From: Azolla caroliniana
Lineage: Eukaryota > Polypodiophyta
Length of the DNA: 64,000 bases
Assembly (NCBI GenBank): GCA_043228905.1
Contig: JBHGNT010000009.1
Coordinates: 21,762,001-21,826,000 of the forward strand
Reading direction: 5' to 3'
Shown in pieces: positions 50,281 to 63,833 of the stretch; the first letter of the stretch is position 1, and each line of letters opens with the position of its first letter. The translations under genes and the position numbers were made by a program. The notes under the pieces are model-generated. The model did not search any database. It had not been told where the DNA came from and saw only the letters and a list, made by a program, of their open reading frames with translations.

Positions 50281-53200
50281 GTCACTTATATGCACTAGTG
50301 GACATGGTCACTCTTTCCCCCTCCTTGGGCTTCTACTTGACACCCAAGCTTTCACCCTTCAAGCTTCACAAACTTGAGTTGCAAATCCTTCATTCCCTTT
50401 ATCAACGCATTGATTGTTGACTCTAGCTCTTTTCCTTTGCCAGCATCTCTACGTTGAAGCAGCCCTCCGCCATTTCCTTTTATCAGAGACTCCAATTCGT
50501 CAATGTTTCATGTCAGGTTCACCAAATTATATGTCATAGAACTCGTGATACCTACTTTCTCCATCACTCCCATGTTGATTTCATCACCAATGTTTTTTAG
50601 GCTACAACTGTATTGTGAAGTAGGAAGACTTTACAATGCAAATCCACAAACCGATAAATGCATATGACTTTCATGTTACTAAAATAATATTAAGCTTGAA
50701 TAGTATTAACAAGGTATATAATTATACAAGCCATATTTGTAATGTATGTAAAGATTATATTAATGATTTAGAATAAAACATTATGATAATTATGTTCAAA
50801 ATGTTTATATATAAAGAGGTGAATGAAGCAAAGATGTAACATGTGGACCAAATAATATTTAAACCTTTGACAACCAGATTCAAAAGAAAAGGTGTACCAT
50901 TTAGCTTGCAATCATTATATGGATTTAAATTTGAACTTGTGCTTATATAGAATTTGCCAACACATGTGAGAGCCTCCCTAAAACAGAATTGCCAAGTGAT
51001 GCACCACATGTGCACCACAAGGCACACAATGTGAGGTAAAACATATGGAGAGATATCAACATATTGACTTATATTGAGTCAACATTATAAATAGCTGAGA
51101 TAAAAAGAATAGCTCGACGATTGTGGTGCTCATTTTTCAACAAAAGGGCGGAGATTTGAGTCTTATCTTGGCATGACGATTTTATCTTATGTAACATTTG
51201 TTATTGTTAAATGTTCTTCTCCCAAACAACCTACAAGGTGTACATTAGTTTTGGTCTCTCATTGGTTGTGTTGCCTCTTTAATAAATTTCTTCTTATTCT
51301 TCTTACAAGAGGATCCCACGATTGTGGTCTTCTAGAAGACCTTAAGCATGTTCTAAGAAAGAGACAAAATATTCTAACAATTTGGGTGACCCACACCCAA
51401 CCTATGAACCATATTAGGTTATTGTTAGCTTACTATAGAGTGTTAGAGAAGACCAACAAGAAGCGAGATGTGGATGTCCACTATAGTTTTTTTTTTGGCT
51501 CAACCTAAATATATAAATCAATAATAGTATGTACTATGTACAATGGAGAAAGATAGATGGATGGTTTGTGGGCCTATGTTTATTCTAGGTCGATGAGATT
51601 GTAATTTGTGCCTTTACAAGTAAATTATGTTACTTTAGAAGAGTTAACATAATATTGTAATCATGATAACATGCTCTAAATTTGAATAGCTTCATTATGA
51701 ATCCAACCAAGTGAGACTTCAACAAAATGGTTGCAATCATACCCATCATGGCTTCTCACATGTTTGCTTGATTCTCATAAATTTGGCCCCAAACCTTCAA
51801 TGAATTCATGCAATGTACTTTGTTGCTAATAAAGCTAGGTACTAGATGCTCTACATCCTCACTAACTTTTGCCGATGATTGTTTGAGCTTCAATTAAAAA
51901 TCCTTATGTTTCTTTTTTATATCAAATTGTTCTAAGCCCTATTAAAACAAAGGTGATACATATATCAAACTTGTAGGAACTTGTTCGCTTTTCTTGCACA
52001 TGTCCTAGGGAGTAAAAACAAAAGCAACAATGATTGTGAAACACAAAACGACATGTAAATTATAGTTGTAGGACATGTTGACGCCCAATAGTATTTGATG
52101 TGAAGATTCGATTTGTGATGGGTCTAACATTGCTCACAAGAAACGTTTATTTCTCAAGAAGAGAAAAGACACCCAAATGCTTCCTATCAATCGAGAAGTA
52201 GAATGCATGCTTTATTCAAAACGACCTTTTAATCAATATTGGAAAAACCAATAACCCGCTTGTCTGTTTATTCTAACAAACCACATTTTTGTGATCCTAT
52301 ACTGAAGATTACTACTTTCCATTCACATAATTTGAAATGTTACTCACATTCAATGTGAAATAGATTGATTAACCACTCGCTATTTACATAATTCGGTTTC
52401 TCAAATTAGACCATTGGTCTAACCTCCTACGCTTGATTGTTTATTGTACAAAATTCAAGGCTCTAGTTTCTAAGAAGCTTGCTCCGAGTGGTTTAAGGAC
52501 ATACACACATATGTATCATTATTTATACAACTCTATAAAACTTATTATCCTTAAATATCGTATATATAAATTCATTTCCTTTAAGGATCAAGACAAACTC
52601 TAGAACCAAGAGGTCAATGTTCCAGTGAGCCCGTCAAGTGTTGCATAAAGATTCTTGTGATATCTTGAGCACCAAAATCAAAGCATTTTATCGTACAAAC
52701 TATCACACATACAAAATTAATGTGAAGTGAGGGTTGTCATAAAAGTTTGTATACAATGGTACACAAGTTTGCTTTAATGACGACTTGGGTAGTTGCATTT
52801 CTTTTTGTTTACAAGGGGATGAAATGGGCTTTCATGCCAATGTGAAATGTACTTCACGATGAGTGGGTGTAATATAATCATTGGGAAAAGAGAGAGGTTG
52901 ATTCAAGCGGATGTTGTCAGGAAGAGATTATCAATCTCAACATTACTACTAGGAGCATTATTACACTAAAGTAATACTTTGAAGAAATGATCGCAAACTT
53001 GCCTCGAAAAGAGGACTAAGGAAAACTATAGGAATTCATGATGATGTGCTAGACTGACTATCTTCTATTTTATGTTATGTCAAAGGGATGTGGATAACAA
53101 GAAGCTTGCTTTAATCTTCACAATGGGTGAAATAAGCATGTGATCCCATACATAAAATAACTTGAATAAAAGTCAATCAACGTAATAAATATTAAAGACT

Positions 53201-53631
53201 CAATGGGTTGACACTTGCCATAAAGACGTGAGTTGAATACATGAGAATGGATGGTAACACCCGAATATTTTCACTTCAAGTCAATTGATGCAACAAAGCC
53301 TTGATGGATGAAGTGTACAATGTGAATTGGCACATAAGAGACTTTCCATTAGGGCAAGGTACAAGAAATACTCAATGAATTTGGTGTGTTACCGTGAAGT
53401 GATATCAAAGCGGACATTACATACTAAAGCACAATGTGAAAGCTTTGCCTCTATGGTTACTACTTCAAGATGAGAGGGCTGGAGCGGGTGGGGAATGTGC
53501 AAGTCCACCATCACATTATCTAAGACTTTAGATCTCTATTCACCATATTGAAGTTCAAATCTTCATACAAATAATGGTGCAATGGTTATACCGTGTGGTT
53601 TACAACATTAAAGTTGTGGATTTGTAGAGTC
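50281..53631. other. AT-rich intergenic, nothing recognised
   Basis: I see no coding domain, RNA gene or tandem array. The 111-codon reading at 51173-51508 has no recognisable motif. Confidence 0.6.
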
Positions 53632-53922
53632 TCAAGCAATGTTGTGTTCAATACCCCTAAATCGAGTTTTTGATTGATCATCCACATTACTTGCATGTTT
53701 GCTCATAACAAGCTTTGATACATACAACATAGCTATTGACAGAACCGCCATAGTATCGAGAATGAAAACAAGAGCATAGAATGCATTTGCAACATCGGTC
53801 TTGACACGTTTTATATCATTCAAAAAGATCGGCAACAAAAATGGTTTTTCTAGGTGAGGGATCCGAACGATTATGGGCAGGAGAAAAGAGGATGTGAGCA
53901 TAGAAAGTGTAGTTTGTAGCAC
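53632..53922 (-). other. Weak reading with two hydrophobic segments
   Basis: 96 codons with LTSSFLLPIIVRI and FYALVFILDTMAVLSIAMLY. The second segment vaguely recalls the F.AF...DT.AF..S...V pattern of PGG domains at the end of plant ankyrin proteins. No ankyrin repeats are found nearby. It may be a decayed fragment or chance. Confidence 0.2.
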
Positions 53923-55816
53923 CCTAGTGTACTCTGATGCTATTGACTTGGATCACCCAAATCATGTGAGGGATTGTCACTCATGACCATGAATGGGTAG
54001 GAAGATATCATATATGTATATCTGCTTGACAAAATGGGAATATATGATTGCAAAAGCCAAGCTCAGAACTTCTTTAGCAAGCTAGGTCTAAAAATACAAT
54101 AATAATAATAAAAATAAATAAAATAGAAGATAAGATAGTGGGACTAGATTAGTTAGTTAAACTATATGTAGTTGGAAGGAAACCAGGGGTGAGTTAGTTG
54201 GACTGGGGGTCAATTTATAAAATGTATATTAAGAAAACAAAAAGGAAGAATAAGACATAAGAAAATGCAATAATTATAACAGAGAACATTTAATGCAGAG
54301 CCCTGAGCTTCTTCTTTTTTACATTTAAAAAGAAAAACAAGATGTATGTACATATGTATATGAAAGATAAAACTAAAAAAACAAAAACAAAAGTGAGCGA
54401 AAATCAATAGCTAAATGAGAAAATTAATTAAAGTAAGCAAAATAGCTAAATGAAAAAAACTAATTAATTAAGCAGAATAGCGTAACGCTAGGTTTAGGGC
54501 GGGTGTCAGGGGGGGGGGGGGAGGTGGAGATAGATAAAAGTAAATAAATAAAAACTAAAACTAAAACTAAAATAAATGTTAATTTTAATTTAAAAGAAAA
54601 ACGAAAATACAAAATAGATATATGTATACAATCAAAATAAAAAGAGCAAAATAAAATAAATAAAAATTAGATTGATAAAGATAGGGCGGTAATAGATCTC
54701 TCTGTTGAGGAGGGGGGGTGGAGGCGGAGATAGCGGCGTTTCACATGCTTCCACCAAACTGTGCTTTGCCAGAACGCGCACACACACACACACACACACA
54801 CACGCAGAAAAATCCTGAGACCCCCCCAGAAAATCGTACTTTTTTTTTCAACATGCTTATTACTTTATTTTATTTTCCCTTAATAAATAAACACGTTCTT
54901 TTCCCTTTTATTTGGTCTATTTTTATTTGGTCTATTTTTATTTTTGGGCTGCTGTTTTTATTACCAACGCTTTTTTGCTTTTTTTCTTGGAGAGAAAAAA
55001 AAATCACAATGCCAAAAAACAAAACCCAGATCTCCACGTCAACCCCGCCGCGCACCGTTAACTTGGCCGTTAAGCAGCCGCCTTTTTTTGTGAAGATTTC
55101 TCTCTCTCTCTCTCTCTTTGGGTTTTCTGCCGCCAGGCGCCGTCAAGTACAGCAGATCAGACACGCTTCCATAAATACAGCTGAACGAATGATTACCTCT
55201 CTCTGGTGTCACTCTCATAGTGCCTAGATCATCGCGGCCGTCCGTTTGCTCTCTCTCTCTCTCTCTCCCCCGGCTGCACGGACGGCTGTGATTCGACTGG
55301 CCGGCCTTTTAGAATGGTCCGAACGATGGATGGAGCAAAAAGTAACGGCGCTGAGAATTTTGTGTGTGTGGGTTGAGTGCGGGGCGGTAAAGCTCTTAGA
55401 AAAAAGAAAGTAAATAGGATAAATATTATTATTGGAAAATCGGATAAATTGCGGCCGAGTGAAAATAGTTAAAACAAAGTTTTTTTTAAAATTCCCGCAG
55501 TAATAATTAATGCTGCCGGGAAATGGGTGCGTGTGCGGAAGGCCGACTTAAATTGGCCCGGGGAGGGAGGGGCCGCCTTTCGTATTTTAATATTTCATTT
55601 CATTTAATTATTTTTTAAGTAATTGACTCGTTTTATTCTCTCTCTCTATCTCTCTGGCGCAAAAACAAATCTAATGGTTTCGATTTTCTGAAACTGTTTT
55701 TTGGGTTTGTTTTATTTTGTTTGTTTGTTTTTCCCAGGGATTTTTAAAAAAAAAACAAAACAGAAGAAAATAGAAATAAAATACATAAATTTAGATAAAA
55801 TGGAGGAGCCCACACT
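53923..55816. other. Upstream intergenic region of the CYP78A gene
   Basis: Contains an A-rich tract with taaata/aaataaa repeats (54090-54660), a run of 13-14 G near 54509-54522, an (ac)n run at 54780-54802, and ct microsatellites at 55100-55118, 55249-55267 and 55637-55650. No gene is seen. Confidence 0.65.
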
Positions 55817-55823
55817 TATAAAT
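55817..55823 (+). promoter_or_regulatory. Candidate TATA box of the CYP78A gene
   Basis: TATAAAT, about 300 bp before the start codon. It is followed by a pyrimidine-rich leader (ct and tttct runs, 55890-56125), as is common in plant 5' UTRs. Transcription would begin near 55850, giving a leader of about 275 bp. Confidence 0.5.
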
Positions 55824-56126
55824 TACGAAGAAATTGAGGATTACAGAAATTAGCTCCAAACACCACCACCATACATACATACACACTTCTACTCTCTCTG
55901 TGTTTTCTTCTTCTTTCTTTCTTTCTGCTACTGCTCAGCTCCTTCCCTTTTTTTTCTCTCTATTTCTGCAATCCCTCTCTAAACTTGTAGTAAGCCTTCC
56001 TTCCTTTTCTCCTCCATTTTTATCCACCCCCTTCCTTTTTCCTACTACTTAAAAAGCAAGCCCCCACATCTGCAGACACCGACCTTATCACTGATCTCTT
56101 CTTCTATACCGTCCTTCCTTCCTACC

Positions 56127-58175
56127 ATGGATCCTTCCTCGGCTTCCTCTCCTTCACCTTCCTCCTCCTCATCGCCTATGTCCACTTCCTCCTCCCCGGC
56201 CATCCACCTCCTCCTGCTCCTCCTCTCTCGCCTCTCCCCCGGCGGCGGCGGAGCCATCTCGCCGCTCCATGCCGCCGCCCTAATCGCCGTCTGCGCCGCC
56301 GCCACCGTGGTGGCCTGCTGGTGGCACCCCGGCGGCCCGGCGTGGGGCAAGGCCAGAAGCGCCGCCGCCGACAAGGCCATCCGGGGGCCCCGCGGGTGGC
56401 CCGTGCTGGGCAGCCTCCTGGAGCTCATGGGCGAGCGCCCCCACGTCGCCCTGGCCGGCCTAGCCCGTGCCCACGGCGCCACCGCCCTTATGGCCTTCAG
56501 CCTCGGTAACACCCGCGTCGTCCTCACCTCCGTCCCTTCCGTCGCCCGTGAGCTCCTCAACAGCACCTCCTTCGCCGACCGCCCCATCAAACAGTCGGCC
56601 AAGCTCCTCCTCTTCCACCGCGCCATCGGCTTCGCCCCCTACGGCGACTACTGGCGCAAGCTCCGCCGCATCGCCGCCACCCACCTCTTCTCGCCCAAGC
56701 GCCTCTCCGCCCTTGAGCCCCACCGCCAGTACGAAACCGCCCAACTCCTCCGATCCATCCATGACTCCGCCCTCCGATCCCAGGGCGGCGTGGTTCGAGT
56801 CCGCCCACTGCTCCAGGCAGCCTCGATGAACAACATCATGAAGAGCGTCTTTGGCCGGCGTTACGACCTTCTAACTGCCGGGCCTCTTGGGCAGCAGGAG
56901 CTCCACCCGGAAGCGGCGCAGCTGCAGAGGATGACTCGTGAAGGCTTCGAGCTTCTAGGCGCCTTCAATTGGAGCGACCACCTGCCGCTGTTGAAATGGT
57001 TTGATTTCCAAGGTGTCCATAGCAGGTGCCAGAAGCTGGTGGCCGAGGTGCAGGTGTTCGTGCAGAAGATCATAGACGAGCATCGCCAGGAGGCGGCGCT
57101 GGCTCGCAATGGCGGAGAGAAGGCGGCAGAAGATTCGGACTTTGTGGACGTGCTTCTGTCTCTGCAGGAGCAAGAGAAGCTCACCGACACAGACATGATA
57201 GCGATCCTCTGGGTAAGAAAATCCGTCGATCAATCCAAATCTGTCTGCATGATTGATGGTCTGGCATGAATGCATGCATGGTGAGTGTATGAAATCAGAT
57301 GCATGCATGAGGTCCTGCATGGCGTGTCTGCGAGGAAGCCATGCATGCATGCATGCAAGAAGGTGTGCATGGAGTGTAATTGTATTCGCACGTGCCTCTC
57401 ATTTGGCGCACGTGCGATGGAATGATTGCAGGCGCGTAACAATATTCTGCTCCTTTTCAGCAAGGAATTCAATTGTTATTTTTGTATAGATTATTTTTAT
57501 TAATTCGATTTTCTATATTTTTCGTTTTTGGGTGGGATGGTGCAGGAGATGATATTCCGCGGGACGGACACGTCAGCGATCCTGATGGAGTGGGTGCTGG
57601 CGGAGATGGTGAGGAACCCGCACGTGCAGGCACGTGCGCAGGCCGAGCTGGACGCCGTGGTGGGGCCGGGCCGCCGCGTCAGCGAGTCCGACGTGGCGAG
57701 CCTGCCCTACGTGGCGGCCATCGTAAAGGAGACCCTGCGGATGCACCCGCCTGGGCCGCTCCTCTCGTGGGCCCGCTTGGCCACGTCGGACGTTGACCTG
57801 GCCGGCCACCACGTGCCGGCTGGGACAACAGCCATGGTCAACATGTGGGCCATCACACACGACGCGGACGTGTGGCCGGAGCCCGCCGCTTTTAGGCCGG
57901 AGAGATTCATTGAAGATGACGTGGACGTCCGGGGCGGGGACTTGCGGCTGGCACCCTTCGGGGCGGGGCGGCGTGTGTGCCCAGGCCGGGCGCTCGGCAT
58001 GGCCACGGTCAACCTCTGGACCGCCCGGCTGCTCCACCACTTCGAGTGGTCGGCCCCCGAGGGCTGCTTGCCCGGGAGCGTGGACACGGCCGAGGTCCTT
58101 AAGCTCTCATGTGAAATGAAGACCCCACTCGCAGTCCGCCCCAAGGCCCGCATCCCGCTCCCCTTCTCTGCATAA
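56127..58175 (+). CDS. CYP78A-like cytochrome P450 monooxygenase
   Basis: Two exons, 56127-57212 and 57546-58175; intron 57213-57545 (333 bp, gtaaga...tgcag) falls between ILW and EMIF, phase 0. The product is 571 residues. Order: Ser/Pro-rich start, membrane anchor (about 44-66), GGPAWG, hinge [11 protein letters not shown] (87-97), [39 protein letters not shown] (C helix), [29 protein letters not shown], oxygen-binding RGTDTS (I helix, about 367-372), KETLR (EXXR, 424-427), FRPERF, and heme loop [11 protein letters not shown] with Cys at about 507. All catalytic motifs are intact. These blocks and the intron site fit CYP78A (KLUH/PLASTOCHRON-type), ER-anchored enzymes that promote organ and seed growth non-cell-autonomously; the substrate is unsettled. 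The later ATG at 56178 is an alternative start. Member number not assigned. Confidence 0.95.
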
Positions 58176-58925
58176 GATGGCTCCTCCCTGGGCGCCATAG
58201 CCGATCAATCGATTAGTAAAGAGCTCAAGGGCCGATTAATATTAGAGTGTGCTACCCCGATTTTTGCGATTCTTGGGGAAAGCTGGATCGGAACCTCGAG
58301 TCGTATTTAAAAGAACAAAAAAACATTAACGAAAGCGGAAATGGCGAAGTAAAAATTGGCGTATAAGATGAATGTAGAATTGGGTTCATTGATTTGATGG
58401 ATTTTTTTTTTTGTTGGAGTGGGGAACCCTAATAGTAGTTATTTGATTGGGTCTCCCTGCAATTTTGATACACAATTTTTGATAGGGTAATCACTTGAGG
58501 GGATTACTATAATTTTAGGTCTTCTTCTTCTTCTTCTTCTTCCTTCTCAACCTAATATACTTCTACAATATTTTTTTCATGAGATCAGGTGCTCTCTTAA
58601 TCTCTTCTTTTTCTTTCTTTCTTCTACCCTTTTTTGTTGATTCCTTTGTAGGAGAGGTTTTGGGCTTCTTTGGTCTCTCCTTTTAGGTAATGCTTCCTTG
58701 AATAGCTCACAATTTTCTATACACAAAACTGGCTTTGTGATGATACCCATATGTATCTAAAGAAAAAACATTTCATTGTCAATGTAAAGGAAAAATGTTC
58801 TTCTATAATCTTTGTAAGATTCGACCTTCTACAAAGTCAATTGGTGGAGTCTTTGACATTGGTGCTTTTAATCGTCAATTGTTCTGTTTTAGTCGAGTTT
58901 GCAATGAATCAATGTCAGCATGATA
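58176..58925. other. 3' flank of the CYP78A gene
   Basis: No clear AATAAA was found within 150 bp of the stop. A ctt run is at about 58519-58542. No other gene seen. Confidence 0.5.
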
Positions 58926-59050
58926 CACTTGTATCATATATAGCTGATACACACATATCAGAGAAAGTATCATATATAGCTGATACAAACACATATCAGA
59001 GAAAGTATCATATATAGCTGATACACACATATCAGAGAAAGTATGATATA
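58926..59050. repeat. 36-bp tandem repeat, three copies
   Basis: The unit tatcatatatagctgatac followed by acacatatcagagaaag occurs three times in a row, then a partial fourth (tatgatatatag). The units contain short inverted tgata/tatca segments. Confidence 0.9.
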
Positions 59051-59333
59051 TAGTTTGTTGCCATTGTACAATGTTTTTTTCTTGTGTATAGCTCTTAGGG
59101 TTTTTAGTTGGTATGCTAAGCATTCACTAGCACTCAATTAGAGTTTGTGTGGGTCTTTGTTTCTCCTAATGTTGTCGTGCATCAACATTGGTCCCAATTG
59201 ACCTAACATGATAATCATTTTCATTTTGCACATGAATTCCTCCAAAGGCTTTAGTTGGTAGCCTTATTAGCAAAGTTTTGATGTAAAATGCAAAGTTAAC
59301 ATCTTGCATTGAAGTGAATGTGCTCTCATTGTT

Positions 59334-59473
59334 TCTAATCATGGGAGTGTGGGGACACATTAATAATTTCTTTTTGTAACACAATCGTCTTATTCATGCT
59401 CGATTCTAATCATGGGAGTGTAGGGACACATACTAATAATTTCTTTTTTATAACACAATTGTCTTATTCATGC
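59334..59473. repeat. 70-bp tandem duplication
   Basis: tctaatcatgggagtgt...ggacacat through gtcttattcatgct occurs at 59334 and again at 59403, with a few differences. Confidence 0.85.
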
Positions 59474-59836
59474 TTGCAAAAGACAAAGGAATGTTATAAC
59501 TACTTTATGACCTTTATCTATATTTTGGGAAATAATAACCTGAATTTCCATACTCAAATATACCTCTCACAATCAATCCAATATTTGTACAAATGCCCAA
59601 ATGTTCTACATTAAAAGTGAGTTTTTTTCTACAATCCATTTATGACCAGTATACGTGAGTACTTGAATTGCGTTATTTTGTGTTGTTGTCTCAGTGTCTC
59701 GCAATTCAGAGACTTCGATCCTATCTGGTGTTCCCCTACCTCTCGGGATCAAAGATCCCTCCTCGTGGCCTATCCTTTTTTCCATTGTCGTCCTTTGAGT
59801 AGCAGTTTCCCTAATCAGTAGAGCATTAATGATTTT
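59474..59836. other. Intergenic, nothing recognised
   Basis: No domain, repeat or RNA gene is visible to me here. Confidence 0.5.
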
Positions 59837-60196
59837 TTATCTCATAGTCCATCCGCCCATGATTCCATGGAGTATGTTGGCTTGATCTTGTAGTGGCAGT
59901 GACATAAACCATCGCCAACATTCTATACTTTTCCTGGGCCTTCTACAATGTATCCCCATGACAACCTTACATGATCCCAGTAGTTGATTAGATTCATCCT
60001 TGATATATGGGTTCCATAGGATACGTTGACTGAGCCAGGCAGGTTTGAAACTCGGTTGATCGCACTTAAGCCCTCGTCTAATGTCACACCATGCCTTCCA
60101 CATGGATGCACTGAATGTATCTTCCAATTGGCGGAAGAAACTAGGTTTGAGATCCAATCAAAGTACAACCCGATTGGCACATATGTACTCATGAAA
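59837..60196 (-). pseudogene. Probable LINE fragment, inverted relative to its neighbour
   Basis: Minus-strand reading of 106 codons ending at 59837: MDLKPSFFRQLEDTFSASMW, KAWCDIRRGLKCDQP, LSQRILWNPYIKDESNQLLG, ECWRWFMSLPLQDQANILHG. The W..W...R and ILWNP.I pattern recalls the segment just before the zinc-binding domain of plant LINE polymerases. It points away from the zinc-binding part at 60201, so an inversion would be required. Recognition is weak. Confidence 0.4.
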
Positions 60197-60200
60197 ACAC

Positions 60201-61053
60201 ATGGCTAGTAAGGTCAGTTGGGACCCTTTGCAATGGACATGGCGTGATCCTTACGCGGGGCAAGGAAGCAAACCCATCCCTTTCTTCCAATTCACAACGA
60301 GATTGGGTCGCCACATTCTAACTACTCAAACCGCTCGAGAGCCGGCTGTTGCGAAGGTCTGGCACACATTTCAAGTTCCTCCCACAATTATCACCAGGTT
60401 TTAGCAGAAAATCTGGAAACAACAACACGCGAGGCGAATTACCACGTTCCAATGGCTATTAATACATAAGTCCCTACCGGTGGGAGCATGGCAACGTGGG
60501 AACCTTAGCTCTCCTTATTGTGTAGAGTGCCCAAATGTTGTAGAATCAATACAACACGCTCTGTGGGATTGCCCAACGTCCCATCGAATATGGCGAGGGG
60601 TTGGCCGCTTGTTGCAATTATGCCAGGCGCAAGGCTACATCAAGTGGGGAAATATATTGGCTATCATGTCAGACCCCAGTTGGCATATACAAGCATCAGG
60701 AGGAGGGGATGACTTTGGTGGTAAAAGCACAAGAGGTTGTTTTCGCCACCAACGGCAATGTCCACTCAACTCCTCTTAATGACAAATCTCAAGCTATGTT
60801 GGAATTGGTCAGCCCAATAACTCTTTGGATTCTATGGAAACAATAGTATAGACGGGTCTTGTCCAACCAAACCGCGCATCCAACAAGGTTACTACAAGAG
60901 ATATGGAGTGAAATTGTAGCCACTCTAAAGAGCCAATATGATGGCCTCAAGGGCGGCTGCGATGGAGTTGAAAATCAACAAATAACCTTCATCCAACAAT
61001 GGTTGTCCTCTCCCTTTCTTGAGTCAGTGGGCATTCACATGGGATCCACATAA
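60201..61053 (+). pseudogene. LINE reverse-transcriptase zinc-binding domain (zf-RVT) fragment
   Basis: Readings in order: SVSWDPLQW-type start, PFFQFTTRLGRHIL, KVWHTFQVP, a stop at 60402, IWKQQHARRITTFQWLLIHK, SLPVGAWQRGNLSSPYCVEC, VVESIQHALWDCPTSHRIWR (C..C...H....C), then in another frame LVSPITLWILWKQ, stop, and LLQEIWSEIVATLKSQYDGL. This is the zf-RVT region at the end of plant non-LTR polymerases. No RT core or endonuclease is nearby, and stops show it is dead. Confidence 0.75.
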
Positions 61054-63833
61054 GATGGAACTATCGCGTCCCTACAGGGATTTGTACATAATCGTCTCAT
61101 TTGTAAAATTATATAACTAATGGAAGGAGTTGTTTTTTGGAAAAAAAATAAAAATAAAAGTGAGTTTTTTTTTTGCCCTAACACTACCATGCCAAGCTAA
61201 AGATGTTGTGTACAAAACCATCCATTTTGTATCTCGAAACACATATGTTTGTAATGGTCCTCGATTCAAATTATAGTATGACTTGAACAAAAAATTATTG
61301 ATTTTGTATGCACGACCAAAAGTTAACCTTGACCCTCAATTTTATGTTTTCTTTCTTTAGAATGAATGAGGGGATCAAACCATGTTCGGTAATCATCCAT
61401 TCACATTAAGCAAATACACATTGAAGTAAAGACTACTTTGTATTATGTTATGCCAAGGTTTGATAAGTGATCTACACAATTATGCATGGCCATGTTATTG
61501 AATAATGTAGAAGCTAAATAGCTCTCAATTCCCAAGCTTTTATACAATATCCAATTCAATTAACCATATATTATCACAATTGTGTAGAGAATGCGGAAGT
61601 TTACTCATCCATTTTTTGAGGCCGGTATTATGATGCCACCTAGGTCTTATTCCCTACTCCAACAATTGGGGTCTTTTTGACATAGTTTAGCTACACCATG
61701 AGTGATTTCAAATTAAGAGTTGGCACACAACGTACTAATTTGACATTGTGTCATGACAGTAAGTTTTTCTAGTGCAACATGAATTGGCTTACATTTTAGG
61801 TATGAAAAATTGTGTTGTCACAACACATAATATGCGAGTATAATTGTTTATGTTCTTTCACCCTATTATGTTGGTTCATATATTCCCTACACATGAAATC
61901 TTTCATGACTATTACATGCAATTTCACTTTGGGCCTTCACGATATATCATGAAATACAATCCCTTGATTGCTAATATTAACATCCACATTGGCCCCAAAC
62001 ACTCTAAATTCATTTTCCTCCCAATCATAAAAATGGTGAAGTGTTAGACACATACACTCATAAAAAGAGATTACGCAATCATACTAATCACACCTCGATC
62101 AAGTATGAGAGTGACTAGAGTTTGACTAAATAACACTTCACACTAATCACTCACTTCACAAGTATGAGAGAGAGAGAGGTGTTAGAAATATTGAGAATCG
62201 ATAGATAGGTATATAGAGTTACAACCACAAAGGTGGATATATGAAAATAAAACTTCTATTACATATGAGAGTAGCTCACATTGGTAGTTCACCCATGTGC
62301 TCACACCTTAGAGCTTCGATGGGATCTAGACCAACTCATGACAAAATTAGTGCGGACTGATAATCAATCCAAACATTGTGTGAGAAAGTGGATATTCTAT
62401 GTTTGGTCTGAGTATAGCATTAAATATGCAAGTCAGTTTATTGTAGTGGAGATATTCCATTTCTATCAACTAACTTGTCATTTATTATGACCCAACTCCT
62501 TAGATACAGGCTAGTGCTAGATAGTACTTATCTTGAAGTCAATGGCACATACTTCAAGAAAGTACATCGTAACTTGCCCACAAAATATTCTAGTTGACTT
62601 GATTAGCCAATCCTATTAGCCTACTTCGCTTCCTAAATACATTGTGTCCTACGTATCTATGGTTTCCTAGATTGACACCTTATCGACCCATATGGTCGAG
62701 TTGCACACTAGCTGCTCCTCATTTTGGGCGTTATCACAACATGTGCACTCTAAGAGCACATATGGGGATAGATTTACAACTTGGGGCTGATCATTAATTA
62801 TATCTAACAAGAGGGCTCTAGCTTATACCACAAAAGGATGAAAACTCAAGAATGAAGAAGAAGAGCTATAAAGGCACAAAAGTAACTTTTATAGCACTTT
62901 TACAAAACAGTTCTCTTGCTTCACATTGGAGTGGCCAATAGGCTTAAAGAGCTGGAACTACTTTATTGTGTTCTCCTTCTCTTGGTCTCACGCTTGGCCA
63001 TTAGAACTATTGCCAATGTCTTCATGGGCCATGCTACGTATGACATTTACTTAACATGGCACATTAGAGAAAGAAAGAAGGAAAGAAATATATATTAACG
63101 TCTTCTAAGACCAAATTTGGCAAAACATTTGGTCAATCTAGTGTGAAGATTCAAGCCCAAGTAGGGACTTAGAGCTTGACAAAAAAGTGAGTTGTGCTTT
63201 TACAGTTAATCCTTTTGGAGTGTTGTAGAACAAGTATCAGAGACAAAAGGAGAGAACTCTCATTAATGACCTTGTACCTACTATTGTGAATCGTGAAGCC
63301 ACCATCTTGGATATTGTTTATTCAATCCATACATTGTCTCAATGTCTTTGAGTGTTGTGTTGTAAACGTGATCTTGTTATTATTAATTCTCAATCCTTTA
63401 GTTGTAGTTTATAATCTTTAGGACTTTAGGGATGCCTCAAGTGGTATCAATGAGTGGCTCATCACACATGGAAGCACTTAAGGAACTTCTTGACTTTAGT
63501 AAGATTTTAGAGTTTTGGCAATTTCAAGCTAAAAATTATGCTTAGAAAAAGGAATTGTTGATGGATTTTTAAAAATGATCAAGGATTCCTCGAAAACAAA
63601 ATCAAAATCAAAATGTTTGATTTAGAGGAGGTAATGGAAACAAGTCAACAAGAAGAGATCAACTTCTAGTTCTTAGTAGTAGATTGTCAAAGGTTGAAGA
63701 AGATATGGAAGAAGTTATGTGGCACATGCAAGAAAAACGCCACATGATCAAGATCTACTTGATTCCAAAGTCTTATTAGATTTGAATGTGTTGCTCTCGT
63801 GGCCAACCACAACCAATTACCGTTCGTATATTC
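61054..63833. other. AT-rich intergenic, nothing recognised
   Basis: Low GC throughout; small readings (for example 61844-62047, 62281-62490) show no motif. A short ga run is at 62167-62180. Confidence 0.6.

Noticed and set aside
50281-55800. Hidden genes in the AT-rich gap
   Set aside because: Only short readings without motifs; one with two hydrophobic stretches was listed at low confidence.
56460-56839. Gly/Arg-rich minus-strand readings inside the P450 exon
   Set aside because: Shadows of GC-rich codons of the CYP78A gene on the other strand.
20224-58175. A P450 gene cluster or biosynthetic cluster
   Set aside because: The two P450s are different types, 34 kb apart, one is dead, and no other enzyme genes lie between them.
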